DNA of 64,000 nucleotides from Mycoplasma sp. Pen4 (GTDB taxonomy: Bacteria; Bacillota_I; Bacilli_A; Mycoplasmatales; Metamycoplasmataceae). Location: assembly GCF_014352955.1 (NCBI RefSeq), contig NZ_CP060691.1:620001-684000 (forward strand). The letters are read 5' to 3'. Numbering within the stretch: the first letter of the stretch is position 1; every line of letters starts with the position of its first letter. The position numbers were made by a program, and so were the translations under genes. This document shows, piece after piece, positions 9,207 to 20,218 of the stretch. The notes beneath the pieces are model-generated. The model did not search any database. It had not been told where the DNA came from and was given only the letters and a program-made list of their open reading frames with translations.

Positions 9207-11099
9207 TTATTCTCCTGTTGTTGTTTCAGGTTTTAATCAAAGTCTGTTGAAGTGATTTGATTCAATATCTTTTGATGTAATATTGTAAATTAAAAGTAAA
9301 TTCTTATCTTTTTGAATATATTTATGGTTATTTTCATTAGAATCTGGTGCTGCTGAAACTATTTTAACAATAGAATTTTCAAGGAAGTTCTTAACTTTTT
9401 GTCTTGCTACCATTAATTTAGCATCATCATTTGCATCTTTTGGTAGTGTTTCAATTGCTCCAAATACTGGTTTATAGAATTCATTAAATAATGCTGTTTT
9501 AAATTTTGCTTCTTTTTTGTTTTCTGCACTAAATCTACCTGATGTAGGAAATACAAACTCATCTTCTTCATTTAAAATGTAATTTAAAGGCATTAAAAAC
9601 TTGTTGTATAGATTTATACCAAAAGTATAAATTGCACGCTGATTTGAAGGTTGTAAGTAGTCTTTACGACCATGTAATGCTATTTCATATGAATCAGGTC
9701 ATTCATCATAGAAGAAGTATTTTTTACCATCTTCATTAATGTAGTTTAAATAGATAGTTGGGTCAATCACACTAGAAACTGCTCCAATTAATGCTGATAA
9801 AAGTGTTCTAAAACCATTTTCATAATTGTTTTTAGCATAGAATTCTTGTAATTTTGTGTTTGTTTTATCATCTAATAACTCAATAAAGGTTTTTGTTGGG
9901 TCTTTTTTAAGCATTGAGAGCACTATTTTGAAATCTACATAGTGTTTTAATAGTGTAAGACCTTTACTCATTACATTTGAGTTTAAAATAGCCTTAAATG
10001 GTGCTAAAACAAGTGTTGAATTGTAAAATAGCATTGGAGATCATTCTTTTGTTTCTGTTTGATATTCCTGTGGGAATACACCAATATAATTTCTGTTATC
10101 TATTTTTGTTAATGATGAATAAGGGTATTTATAGTTGTATCATTTATTAACATAAAGATAATCAGAAGGTGAAACTCCTGGAACAGGATCAAGTGAAAGC
10201 ATTCTTCTTTCTCTTGAACTATCATTTGGACTTATTTTAACTCTATCTTGTATGAAGTGTCTATCTTGTCTTTCATAGAAGTTTCTTGAAACTTTATACA
10301 TATCACGATATGAAATTCTTTTATAGCTTCCTTCTTCTTCTGTTAAGTCAGCATCTCTATATTTATGTCAGTTTGCATCACGATCTGAAACAGACTTTTT
10401 AATCTCTGTTTCTTTGCTATCACGTTCTAATGGAACAATTCCATGATACATTGAAGCATAACCAGAAGTAAAAGTATAGAAATCACCAAATACTTGAATA
10501 ATTGTGTCTAAGTCATATGTTCTAGCATTAACTCATTCTATACCTAATCTAGTTCTTGGTGGTTCAATGTTTATAGTTTCATAACTACTTTGCCCTGATT
10601 TTAATTTAAGCAATCTTTTTTGAATGGTTTCAACACTATTTGGTAAGTTATCTGCTTGTAATATGTAATCATAATATTTGCTAATTCCTGAGTAATATCA
10701 GATAGTAGGTGCATGTTTTAAGATGAACTTCCATGTTTCTTGTGGTGTTGAAGGTTTAGCAGGTATAATATGTGCTAAAAATGTACCAGCAGCATGAAAT
10801 GCTTGCGGATTTACATCAAATTGATTTGCTGATGTATAAATACTATTGAAATTGTTAATTACATCAATTGGGTTTACCTGATTTGTTGTGTTTGAATTTG
10901 GTTCAGGTGGTGTTGAAGGTGTCTCCTTTTTTGTTTCTGGGGGTGTTGAAGGTGATTTAGGATCTTGTTTATCTTTTGGTTCTTTTCTATATTTTAAAAA
11001 GTACTTATTAAGTGTTTCACAAGACACTGATATCAATGGAAGAAGCACAACAGGTGCTCCTAAACTGATAAATTTTAATCATTTTTTATTTCTTTTCAT
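9207..11099 (-). CDS. ICE-encoded lipoprotein
   Basis: A surface lipoprotein of 630 residues with signal LLPLISVSC (Cys27). A Pro/Thr-rich linker follows, with two copies of PSTPPE (about residues 45-62), then a large domain with no motif I recognise. Several UGA codons are read as Trp. A TATAAT box lies a few bases upstream of ATG 11099 and no good Shine-Dalgarno is seen, suggesting a short leader. It sits between the transposase-like gene and the RNA units, as surface proteins do in mycoplasma ICEs (the Mbov_0400-type position). It might act in donor-recipient contact or as a surface antigen; this is inference from location. Confidence 0.75.
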
Positions 11100-11292
11100 A
11101 ATATAAATTATATTAAATTCAAAGGAATTGTGAGTTTTTCCAGTTTCAATTTCCACATTTTAAACATCATTCACTTTACAAATTACATAGATTTCATTTT
11201 ACATTTTGCATAAGCTTTGACTTTATGTTTTCCATATTTTTTGGTTATTAATGATAAAAAGATAAAATTTATTCATAAAGAAAGAAGTTAAT

Positions 11293-11448
11293 ATGGAACC
11301 AAAGATGAAAAATAAAATTATCATCAATGTTAATTCTGGTTGAAATACACCTGAAGAATTAGATGAAATATTGGAAAGAGAAAAAAGAGAAAGACCAGAA
11401 GAATATGCTGCATTTGTTGATTTAATGCAAAGATTATCAAAAATGTAA
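11293..11448 (+). CDS. Small acidic ICE protein (51 aa)
   Basis: A short open frame on the plus strand with a purine-rich ribosome binding site (AAAGAAG at 11281-11287) and one internal UGA as Trp. The product begins MEPKMKNKIIINVNSG, then continues with a strongly charged helical segment rich in Glu and Arg. It is divergent from the lipoprotein gene and lies directly upstream of the two structured RNAs, opposite to the ICE conjugation operon. No family recognised; a small regulator is possible given size, charge and position. Confidence 0.5.
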
Positions 11449-11554
11449 TTTAAAATAATTATTTAACTAAGTATTTAATATAAGATAGATCCTTTCAGTA
11501 AGCATAATCCATCTTTTTTATGAGTTTTTTAATATAAATAATAAATGTCTTTTA

Positions 11555-11563
11555 TGCTACAAT
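11555..11563 (+). promoter_or_regulatory. Extended -10 promoter of RNA unit 1
   Basis: TGCTACAAT is an extended -10 (TGnTAnAAT) followed by ATTTATGTGTG. The same arrangement precedes the second RNA unit, so both are probably transcribed from their own promoters. Confidence 0.6.
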
Positions 11564-11568
11564 ATTTA

Positions 11569-11690
11569 TGTGTGATTGAGAAATCAATAAGCAGCACATT
11601 ATGCTTGCGAGCATTGCCACACATTAATAAAATAAGGTTGCTATGTTTTAAGGTGGGGGTTATTGTGAACCATAACCCATCATTTTTTTA
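11569..11690 (+). ncRNA. Putative structured ICE RNA, copy 1
   Basis: An independent transcription unit of about 120 nt: extended -10 upstream, and a terminator hairpin (GGGTTAT/ATAACCC) with a T7 run at its end. It shares with copy 2 the 5' TGTGTG, a TGCT-TGCG-AGCA hairpin, the block GCCACACATTAATAAAATAAGGTTGC and the ending CATCATTTTTT. TGTGTG can pair with CACACA, and GCAGC can pair with GTTGC across it, giving a pseudoknot. A variable hairpin TGATT/AATCA follows the 5' end. No open frame is present. I do not recognise the family. Confidence 0.6.
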
Positions 11691-11856
11691 TAAAATTTTG
11701 GAAATTACAAACTGAATTCAAATTAAAAAACAACATTTTAATGTTGCATTTGTCTTATTTGATAATTTCTTAATTTAAAAACCTTTTTAATTTATATAAC
11801 TGAGATGTTTTTGTGGAAATGATATCAGAAATTAATAAATCAAGATATAAAAATAA

Positions 11857-11865
11857 TGATACAAT
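11857..11865 (+). promoter_or_regulatory. Extended -10 promoter of RNA unit 2
   Basis: TGATACAAT followed by ATTTATGTGTG, matching the promoter of copy 1 at all but one base of the -10 region. Confidence 0.6.
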
Positions 11866-11870
11866 ATTTA

Positions 11871-12011
11871 TGTGTGAATTAGTAGTGTTTTAAAACATGA
11901 AAATTAAATGGAACAACCTGTTTGCAAGCATCGCCACACATTAATAAAATAAGGTTGCATTGCATCAAGTATGGGGTGCTGTTGTTAGCAATATACACTC
12001 ATCATTTTTTA
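11871..12011 (+). ncRNA. Putative structured ICE RNA, copy 2
   Basis: Second copy of the RNA unit, about 300 bp downstream of the first. It keeps TGTGTG, the stem-loop TGTT-TGCA-AGCA, the GCCACACATTAATAAAATAAGGTTGC block and the CATCATTTTTT end. The variable 5' hairpin has a different sequence but still pairs (GTGTTTT/AAAACAT), and the long-range partner of GGTTG is now CAACC, a compensatory change relative to copy 1. The final hairpin is weaker (TGCT/AGCA). Conserved blocks with compensating stems support a real RNA; its role is unknown. Confidence 0.6.
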
Positions 12012-12049
12012 TAATATATTAAGATATAAATTTAAATATATAAAAGAAT

Positions 12050-12080
12050 ACTCACTACATAAATGTGTAGTGAGTTTATT
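12050..12080. terminator. Bidirectional terminator at the end of the ICE operon
   Basis: ACTCACTACA and TGTAGTGAGT form a perfect 10-bp stem with a 6-nt loop, T-rich on the plus side and moderately so on the minus side. It follows the last gene of the long minus-strand ICE operon. Confidence 0.75.
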
Positions 12081-12094
12081 TTTAATGCTATTTC

Positions 12095-12568
12095 TTAGAG
12101 TTTTTCATCATTTTGAATGGTTTCTGTTTCTGCTTGAATTATTCCATCAAAATTTTGAATTGGTGTTTTTTCTCTTAATGAATCCAGAACATATAATGCT
12201 GTCTTTTTCATTGTTCTAAAAATTCTATTTAAGGTCATCTCACTTAGTTTTAATTCAAGTAATTTATTATAGTCTTCATTTACTATTGCTTTGCATAAAT
12301 CAATTAAATCATTATCTCTAAGTATTGTTAGTGCTTTGTATGGTGAGATGTCTTTTGGTTGAGTTAATTGCTGAAACATTATGTTTTCATTAAATGTTCT
12401 GAAACCATATATGTCCTTTTGAATTTCAGTAATATATACTTTTTGTTTCTCTCATGGTATAAAATGTTCTGAATTAATTACATTAATTACATAACCAACA
12501 TTATTAACATCCATTGTAATTTTGTTGTGTTTTGATGGAAATACTGTTCCTTTGTAGTATATTTTCAT
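12095..12568 (-). CDS. RuvA-like protein (OB fold plus helix-hairpin-helix)
   Basis: The 157-residue protein looks like a shortened RuvA, the Holliday-junction-binding partner of RuvB. It shows the OB-fold signature NNVGYVINV (about 22-30), then KDIYGFRTFNENIMFQQL (51-68), which matches the conserved YGF region, and an HhH-like part with PYKALTIL (76-83). The canonical GVGPK hairpin is replaced by DISPY, and the C-terminal RuvB-contacting domain is missing or very reduced. It is the last gene of the conjugation operon, nine bases after a small membrane protein gene. It may bind branched or single-stranded DNA during ICE processing; this is inferred. Confidence 0.65.
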
Positions 12569-12577
12569 GTTTTTCCT

Positions 12578-12922
12578 TTATTTAAAGTAGGTTTTATTTA
12601 AAACTTCAATTTCATTTTCAATTTGTTTAATTGTTTTTGCATTTTCTGGGTTATTTTCCTTTTGAATTGCAATTAATTTCTTTGTTAATTTACGTTTCTT
12701 TTTGATTATTTTCAATTGTAAGAATAAATAGATTATTGATACAAAAGAAAAGATTGTAGCAATTGTAATAATACTTATCACAATAACAATTTGTGCTGTA
12801 TCAAATAGGTATCAACTATTAACTAAGTCAATGATTGAATATGGTATAAACATCATAAAAATTGCACCTACAATTCATAACCAAAAGAATTTCATTCTCA
12901 TAGGTTTTTTTCATTTATTCAT
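12578..12922 (-). CDS. Small ICE membrane protein (two TM helices)
   Basis: A protein of 114 residues with two hydrophobic segments (roughly 15-33 and 47-68) followed by a very basic, then charged helical tail. Its ATG overlaps the stop codon of the giant surface protein gene (TAATG), so the two are translationally coupled. The pairing suggests it is a membrane partner or accessory of that protein. No family recognised. Confidence 0.65.
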
Positions 12923-15900
12923 TAGAATACCTTTACCTTTCTTTGTCTTTTATTTAGTGTAAATACTGTTGCTATTCCACCTGATAGTATTATTATTCCA
13001 AGTACAACAGATGAAATTCATATAATCCTTTCTTTTGCTGCTTCTTCCTGCTTTTTGAATGGATTAAAATCTTTGCTAGTGTAAAAATCTATTGTAAAGT
13101 TATTTCCACCTGTTAATATAGTTGAGTTTTTCTTTGCTCTAAAATTAAGTAGTTTGGTATTTTCATAGTAATCTTTACCATTAATTAATTTTTGTTTCTC
13201 TTTTTTGTTGATAACTTTAAAAAACTCATCATCAAATTCAGGTAGTTCAATTTGATTGATAATTTCTGACTTTATTTTTTCATCAAAATTAAATACTTCA
13301 ACAATATTTTTCACAATTTCTTTAACAATTTCAACTTTAATATCATCTAAATATTCATTATTTATAAAAAACTGAATATTTTTAAACTTATATTTTGATA
13401 AGTCAATTTTGTTAGCTAAATGAATTGGGTTTTTATCACCACCATTTGGCGTTTCCGCATCATTGTTTTTTTCTTTTGTCCCTTTATCATTGGGTTTTTG
13501 GTTATTTTCATTGCCGTTTCCAGCGTCATTATTATTGGTGTTTGAGTGATTATCATCACCATTATTTATTCCACTATCACCATTTTTTCCTGGATTTCCA
13601 TTAGCTGTTTCTTCATCTCCTTCATCATCACCATTGGTATTTGTTGTACCAGAATCATCTGTAAAATCATCATCTGGTGTAGTTTTGAATGTGTTATCAT
13701 TTAAATTTTCTGGATCAATATTACTAAAAACATAAATTGGTAAATTATAAGTACCAGTTATAGATCTAAATGGTGAAACAAAGTTGGTTGATGTTTTTAA
13801 TAGGTAGAAACTTTCATTTAAACTTGTTTCCTTATTGAAAATACCTTCTTTTAATGTTTCAGTATCTTGTCCCTGATATTTATTTGTGAGTTTTAAACCA
13901 TCATAAATACCTTGTATTAGGTTATCAATGGTAGCATTTGGGAAAAAGTGTGAAAACAGTTTTATGGTTTCAACTTTATTTTTGCTTATTTTTAATGCTT
14001 GTTGATCTAAAAAACTTCATAAGTAATATAAAATTTTCTTTCTATGACTATTTTTAAGTTTTTTAGCATATTCTAATCACTCTTTAAATTTGTCTAATGA
14101 ATTATTTAAAAACCTAAATTTATCTGGTTGCAGTGAAATTTTGTTGTACTCTCTTATTTTTGAACGAAAGAAATCATTTATTTTTTCTCAGGTAAATAAA
14201 TTATTTTCATCACTTAAAATAATCTTAAATGGTTCCATATCAGAAAGTAATTCTGATAATGTTCCATCATAAATTGTCTTTCTATGGTTAGAAATAGTGA
14301 AACTCTTTCTTGCTTTTGGTACTCAGTACTTAAAAATTCTTTCTAATACTTCATAATTTTTCATTGCTTCTTGATATTCAACTTTGAATTCAGGTGTTTT
14401 GAATTGGTTGATTAATTCAGGTTTAGGTAAATTAAAGTTAGGTAAATTGGTTTTATCACTATTAGCATTTATTTTGCTCTTATTAGCAAAGATATATTTA
14501 AGTTGTTCTATTAATATATCATCTCTGTTTAATGCATTTAAAGGCCTTAAAACAAGGTTTTTAAGCAATGTTTTAACTCCTTCATCTTTTATTTCATCAT
14601 CTGATAAATATTTTGTGTATTCATCAGTTGTTAAAAGACTTAAATTATCATTGATATTTTGTATGTAAAAGTCTCTTAAATAGTTAAGGTTAAAGTTATA
14701 TGACTTGTTATCAATATATGTATTCATTACAAAGTTATTAAACAATGCAGGATCATTCAATTTTGCAACAAGTTCATCTCTGGTTAAATTATCATATGAT
14801 AAGTTCTTAATGCTTTTTAAAAATGCAAATGGGTTTGAGAAGTTTGGTAGTTCTAAATCAATTCTTGAATCAGATTGATAGAACACCATATTTTCATTTT
14901 CTACTTCAATTTCATTATTAAGATAAATATAAATGCTCTTTGCTGTTAAATTAATTTCTGGTTTTAATGCATTGATAATATCTCTAAGTTGAATTTCCTT
15001 GGTTCCAAGGTGTATTTCTGTTGTATCAAATGCATTTTGTTGATATGTTTCACCATTAATTGTTATGTTTAAGATATTCTCTTTAATATAATCAATAATT
15101 TCCTTCAAACCAGTTTCATTGTTTCAATCATTAAAAGTTTTGTTTTCTAAAAACTCTTTAATTTTGCCCTTATCAATTTCTGCTTTTATAGGTCATTTAA
15201 CCTTATAACCAAGTGCTGAAAGGAATGGTGTTAAATCAACAGTATGATTATTTCTATTCATATTAAATCTAATAACGGTTTGGTTTGGATCTAGATTATA
15301 TTTGAATGAAAAGTCATATGTATAAATGCTTTCATTTGGTTGTCTTACTTCAATATTTTTATCATTAACATTATTTAAATATTCAAAAGTTTCTGGTTTT
15401 AATATTTCATTTGAAATAGGTTCAGATGAAAAATAACTATAAATATTCTTAACTTCTTTGTTGTTTTGAATTTTTGTTTCTAGAAATTGCTTAAATAATT
15501 CTAAAAATTCATTAAGTTCTGGTTTTGATGATAAGTTATTAGGTGTTAAATTCCCTAAAACACTCCTTAAAGGAGTAGATAAATTTCAATTATCTATTGG
15601 TAATTCACTATTTGTTTGTTCCTTGAATAATGGCTGATCTCTTAAAATAAGCTTATTGTTTTTAATCAACTCATCAAAAAAGAATTCTCTTAATAATTCT
15701 GATGTATTTAACTCTTTAAAATTAACATTAAAGACTACATTATTGTAGAATAAGAAGTTTTCATATTCAATTACTAAGTCTGAATAACTCATACTTTCAA
15801 TATCTAATGACTTATTTTTTGTATATTCTCTAAAAGGAGTAAGGAATTTTGAATTTGCTAAATTATTTACTAATTTTGCATTTCTTAATTCATTAAATGC

Positions 15901-18264
15901 CTTATCCAGAATGTTTTGCTGTTCTCTTTGCTTGAATTTTTGGTTTGTTTGGTAAATTAAATAATACTTAGTTAATCCTGTTTTTTGTGTTGCACTTAAA
16001 AGATATCAACCATTTGCTCTTGGACTTGTAAAATATAATATCTTTTCACTTTCATTAGGTAATGAAAACTTAGAATTCCTTATTTTACTATCATTTAATT
16101 CGCTTAAATTATTCCCTAAGTAAAAACCATCAATTCTATCAAAACCTTCTCCAAAATTGAGAACTAAACCATTATCAGCAAAGATTGTTTTTGCTATGAT
16201 GGAATTCCTTTCTTCTGCAAAGTATTCTGAAAGTTTGTTTTCTTCTAATTTTGTAATTGTAGGTCATAAATTTAGATCTTGAATGTGTTTGTAAAAAGAA
16301 CTGTTTAAAGTCCAGATTTGCTCGTATGTACCTGTTTTAGCATTAATTTTAGGGTCATAATCAGGGTTTGGTATTAAATTACCATCTACATCTTGAATTT
16401 CCTTAAAATTAGTATCAATTATGTATGGATTTATCTTTTGTGCTTGATTTAAATTAACTGTTGGGTCTCAACTATGCAATTTAAATTCAATTTCATCAAA
16501 AACTGTATTTACTTTTGCTGATTTAAACAAGTCTTCAGTAATGGTGTAAATTTTAAAATTATCTCTATTAATTTCACCATTCTCTTCTCTATGATATACC
16601 TTAACTTGTATCTTTAATTTCTTATCATTGGGTAAAACATTATATGTAAAACCTGTTAATGAAACTGGTATTACTTTATCATTGATAAGCAATTCTTCAT
16701 TTCTTTTAACACTTAATGGTAGGTTTATAACTGCTTGTGAGAAAAATGTTATTGATGGTTGTTCTAACTGTGAAATTTGATATTGATCTGATGGTTTTTC
16801 ACCACCTGAAACTTGATCATCACTTTTAGGTGCAAGAACATTCAGTGAAAATATCTTTTGTAATGATGTTTCATTATTCACTATTTTTGGTACATTAATA
16901 GTTAATCTTTCTCATCAATTGGTATCATAGTATGAGTAATTAGGTACTAAATGAACTCTTACACCACTTTCATTATTGTAATAATTGTATTTAACAATAA
17001 CTTCTGGTTCCTTCTGGAACTTGAATTCAAAATTTGCTGTTCCAAAAGTCTCTTTTAGAATTTCATATATCTTTAATTGATTAACATTTTTACCAAAATT
17101 AGAAACATAATCAACAAATGCATCATAATCTACCTGAAAGTATCATTCATTATTGATTTTATTAAGTCCCCTTGCATTAAAGAATTGATTAAATGCATAT
17201 TCTTTCATATCTGCTTCATCAATGTAGTTTATTGTTGTAGTGAATTCTAAGTTTCTAAGGTTTCTTTCTCTTGCACTAGGTGTAATTCATAAACTATTAG
17301 GCAAGGGTCTTTCCACCTTCATTGTTATAGGGTTATTAGATTGCACTAAATATTGATTTTGTTTATGTCTGTATGCTGTTTTTAGATCATTGTATAAGTT
17401 TAATTTGTAGAAACTATTAAGCATAGCATCTTTTAAATCATGTACTTCATCATTTTGAAGAAAACTAAAATTTTCAGATCCATCAGAAGTAATTATTAAT
17501 CCACCTGATGGGTAAAAAGGTCTTATAGAAGTTCAAAACTCATTATTTTGAATGGTAATTGTTGCATTTTCTGGTGTGTTATTTCTGCTTCAATCAGGGT
17601 TTGTTTGCTTTGAAAATAACTTTCATTGATTATTTGCGGAATTTTGTTTATAACTATATGTTAGGTATTTTGGTATATATGATGAAGTAAATTTGTTGTT
17701 TGTCTCATTGAAATTTACACCAAATACTGTTGCTCTGATTTGTTCTGATCTTATTTTTTCAGATAATTCTGGAATATTACTTAAATTTAATGCTTTTTTA
17801 GGTTTATTATTAGCAACATTGAAAATGTCTTGGTTAGAAACATCATAAAACTTTAAGTTTCCTTTGAAATTAAGTCAAAAACTATCAAAAGATAATACTT
17901 CTACATTATCATTCAATAATGAATATATTTTGTCTCTTTCTTCATCTAAATCAAAATACCTTGGATTTACAAAGTCAATCTCATTACCTGTGTTAATGTA
18001 TGGTGTAGCATCTGTATTTTCAGTTGAAATGTGATTTTCATTAATTAACTTATATTCATTTTCTCTTGGCCCTAAAATAACATTTTCAGGAAAAGCATCA
18101 TGAAACATTTTTAACAAACTATCATAAGTAAAATCTTTTGTAAATTCTATATCATCAGGTGTTTCAGGACTAAATGTATCAGTTGGAACATATGAAATTG
18201 TACTGATAGCTGTTATTATAGGAATTTGTAATAATGAAGTTAAAATTAACTTTTTATTTTTCAT
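12922..18264 (-). CDS. Giant ICE surface protein (about 1780 aa)
   Basis: A very large extracellular protein. It starts with a signal or anchor sequence (residues 1-25), runs through a long ectodomain, passes a low-complexity Asn/Asp/Gly/Pro-rich linker (about residues 1530-1610), and ends in a single membrane helix near the C-terminus with a basic cytoplasmic tail. Many UGA codons read as Trp; pieces along the length are in one frame, although I did not check every codon. AAGGAG precedes ATG 18264. It sits just after the VirB4 cluster, where M. agalactiae/M. bovis ICEs carry a similarly large surface protein (CDS19 / Mbov_0399 type). A role in mating contact is inferred. Confidence 0.75.
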
Positions 18265-18342
18265 TTTTACTCCTTAAAATTAGTAAATTTCTTTTATTTT
18301 TAAATAAAAAACTACTTGCATAGTTTCTTATTTTCTTATCTT

Positions 18343-18952
18343 TTAAAAACACTTTCCTTGGATATTTTTAGGATTATCCTTAAATTCTCTATATCAGCAA
18401 TCTAATAATTCCTTTTCAATAGCAAATCTAAGTGAGTTTTTGATTTCATCAAAATTTTCAAAGAGTGTATAAATTGCTTCATCAATACCATCAGTAATTA
18501 CACAAACTGCTAAATAGTTATTTTTAAGTGTTTCATCTGTGTATTCTTTGAATAATGTGTTTTTATATTCTAATAACTCAGAACTTTTACCTTTTCTTTT
18601 GATATCTTTATCAATTAAGTTTCAGATAGTTTCCTTATATTCTGGTTTTGTGAATGCAATATATTTGCTAGTTTTGCTATGGAATAATTTATTGTAAAAA
18701 TTGACTATTCTCACTTTTTTAAGTTTTTTGAGTGGCGTACATAAAGTTTTACAAACTATTGCTAAATTTTTATGTGTTAAATTCACTTTTTGTGTATTCA
18801 ATAATCAATATACAGTATCAAAAACAACTTTATTATGTTTTCTAGCATACTTCATTGTTTGATAAATATTATGTTTTCTATGATTACAACATGGAATTTG
18901 CTGGTTTTTAATTCATGTTTCAGCATCTTTTTTTTAAACTTGTTTTACTCAT
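18343..18952 (-). pseudogene. ICE protein of unknown function, frameshifted at an A8 tract
   Basis: About 200 codons of good frame (with Cys-Cys-Asn-His near the start and a charged, helical C-terminal half) end at 18343. The natural start ATG at 18952 (MSKTSLKKK...) is in another frame; the two join if the run of eight A at 18928-18935 loses one base. As given, only an internal ATG at 18855 could start the long frame, without a ribosome binding site. This could be slippage-based switching, a recent frameshift or a sequencing error. No homologous family recognised. The 5' end overlaps the preceding ICE gene. Confidence 0.5.
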
Positions 18953-19530
18953 TTTTTTCTCTCTAATATGCTAATAATGTAATCTTCAGTACTTTCATTG
19001 AGTTTCTCTTTAAATAATTCATCTAATTTTTTTGAATTAATAATCTCAATTTTGTTTCTTGAATCATTAATTGAAAGAAAATCATTTGTAGAAAGATCTT
19101 TAATTTCACTAACTAAGTAAATATATTCACTTTCTAAACCGTTTTCTTTTAGATCAATATTTATTAAACTTTGTAATTCATCAAATCTAAATACTCTCTC
19201 TGAAATATCTTGTGCTTTGCTTTCTAAATAAGCAAGTTTTCAATCATCATCTTGTTTTTTCAAAAATATTGAATGTTTTCAGATTTCTTGATAAATTTCC
19301 CTTAACTTTTCAGGGTTATTTATAGAAGGCCATAATAAATTTGCAATGTTTTCATTTGAATAACCTTTAAAATTGCTTTTAAAGAAACTTAAAACATTGA
19401 GTAATAATTTTCTATCACTTGTATCAATATTGTTCTCTATTGCTTCAAAAACAGCATTTTCATTCATATTTATTTTGAAATGTTTTATAAAGTATTTTAG
19501 TTCATCTTTTAATTCTTTTTCTAATTCCAT
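18934..19530 (-). CDS. ICE hypothetical protein (198 aa)
   Basis: An acidic, helical, probably cytosolic protein with no visible signal or membrane segment. ATG 19530 follows AAGGAG closely. The stop codon lies inside the A8 tract that breaks the next gene, so the two genes overlap. Three UGA codons are read as Trp. It lies in the conserved conjugation operon between the large surface protein and the VirB4 ATPase. I do not recognise a domain. Confidence 0.65.
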
Positions 19531-19551
19531 ATTTACTCCTTGAACTGATTT

Positions 19552-20193
19552 TTAATCAGTTTCACTTTCATCATAAAAATCATCTTCAAATTCTATAAGT
19601 TCTTTAACATCTGATAAAACTTTTTCAACTACTTCTTTTGCAAAAGGATCGCTATTTACTCCCTTTTTAATAAAGTAATAACCTAGTTTTATATCATCAT
19701 ACGTATAAATATGTGAGACTTGTTCTTTGTTAATTTTTGTAATTCTTGGTTCTCCATATGTTGAATGATATATTTGATTAATTTGATAAACATCATATTC
19801 ACCATTATTAAGCATTTTTCCTTGCATTTCAATAAAACACATTCTTTTTGCTAGATATGCTTTTTCAACCTGCAATGTTTCTTTTTTAACTGATCTTGTG
19901 TACCCATATCTACTATCATAATATTTGGTATCTTTTGTTAAAAGGTGTTCTAAAAGTTTAAATCTATTTATTTCAAAATCTGCTCTATCAGGTGAGTAAT
20001 CAGTTTTAATTCAATCACCATTTTTGTTCTTTAAATGATAATAGTTAGTTTCTCTATCTAATGAAAAGTATCATTCACCTGTTTTAATTTTGTTTTGATA
20101 ATAAATATGATCTACTTTTTTATCATAAGGTAAGTTTTCAACTCTTTCACCATTTACTAATCTCAAACTGTAAAAAAATGTTTCTGAATTCAT
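19552..20193 (-). CDS. ICE hypothetical protein (213 aa)
   Basis: A soluble-looking protein rich in Tyr and charged residues, with repeated aromatic motifs such as YYQNKIKTGEWYF and a short acidic tail. ATG 20193 is placed seven bases after AAGGAG. It is directly downstream of the VirB4 gene in the ICE operon, the position of CDS18 / Mbov_0398 in related elements. No recognisable catalytic motif; a structural or accessory role in conjugation is inferred from position only. Confidence 0.65.
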
Positions 20194-20218
20194 TCATTCT
20201 CCTTTTAAAATATTTAAA

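Larger units (their letters stand above)
11449..12094. other. Non-coding region holding the two RNA units
   Basis: Apart from the two RNA units and the terminator at 12050-12080, nothing else is supported here. A short sequence between the units (about 11700-11850) has no open frame and no repeat I can identify. Confidence 0.5.

Noticed and set aside
11569-12011. SRP RNA, tmRNA or RNase P RNA as identity of the twin RNA units.
   Set aside because: None of the hallmark motifs (GGAA-type SRP loop, tmRNA tRNA-like ends, RNase P conserved regions) is visible, and these housekeeping RNAs would not be duplicated within an ICE.
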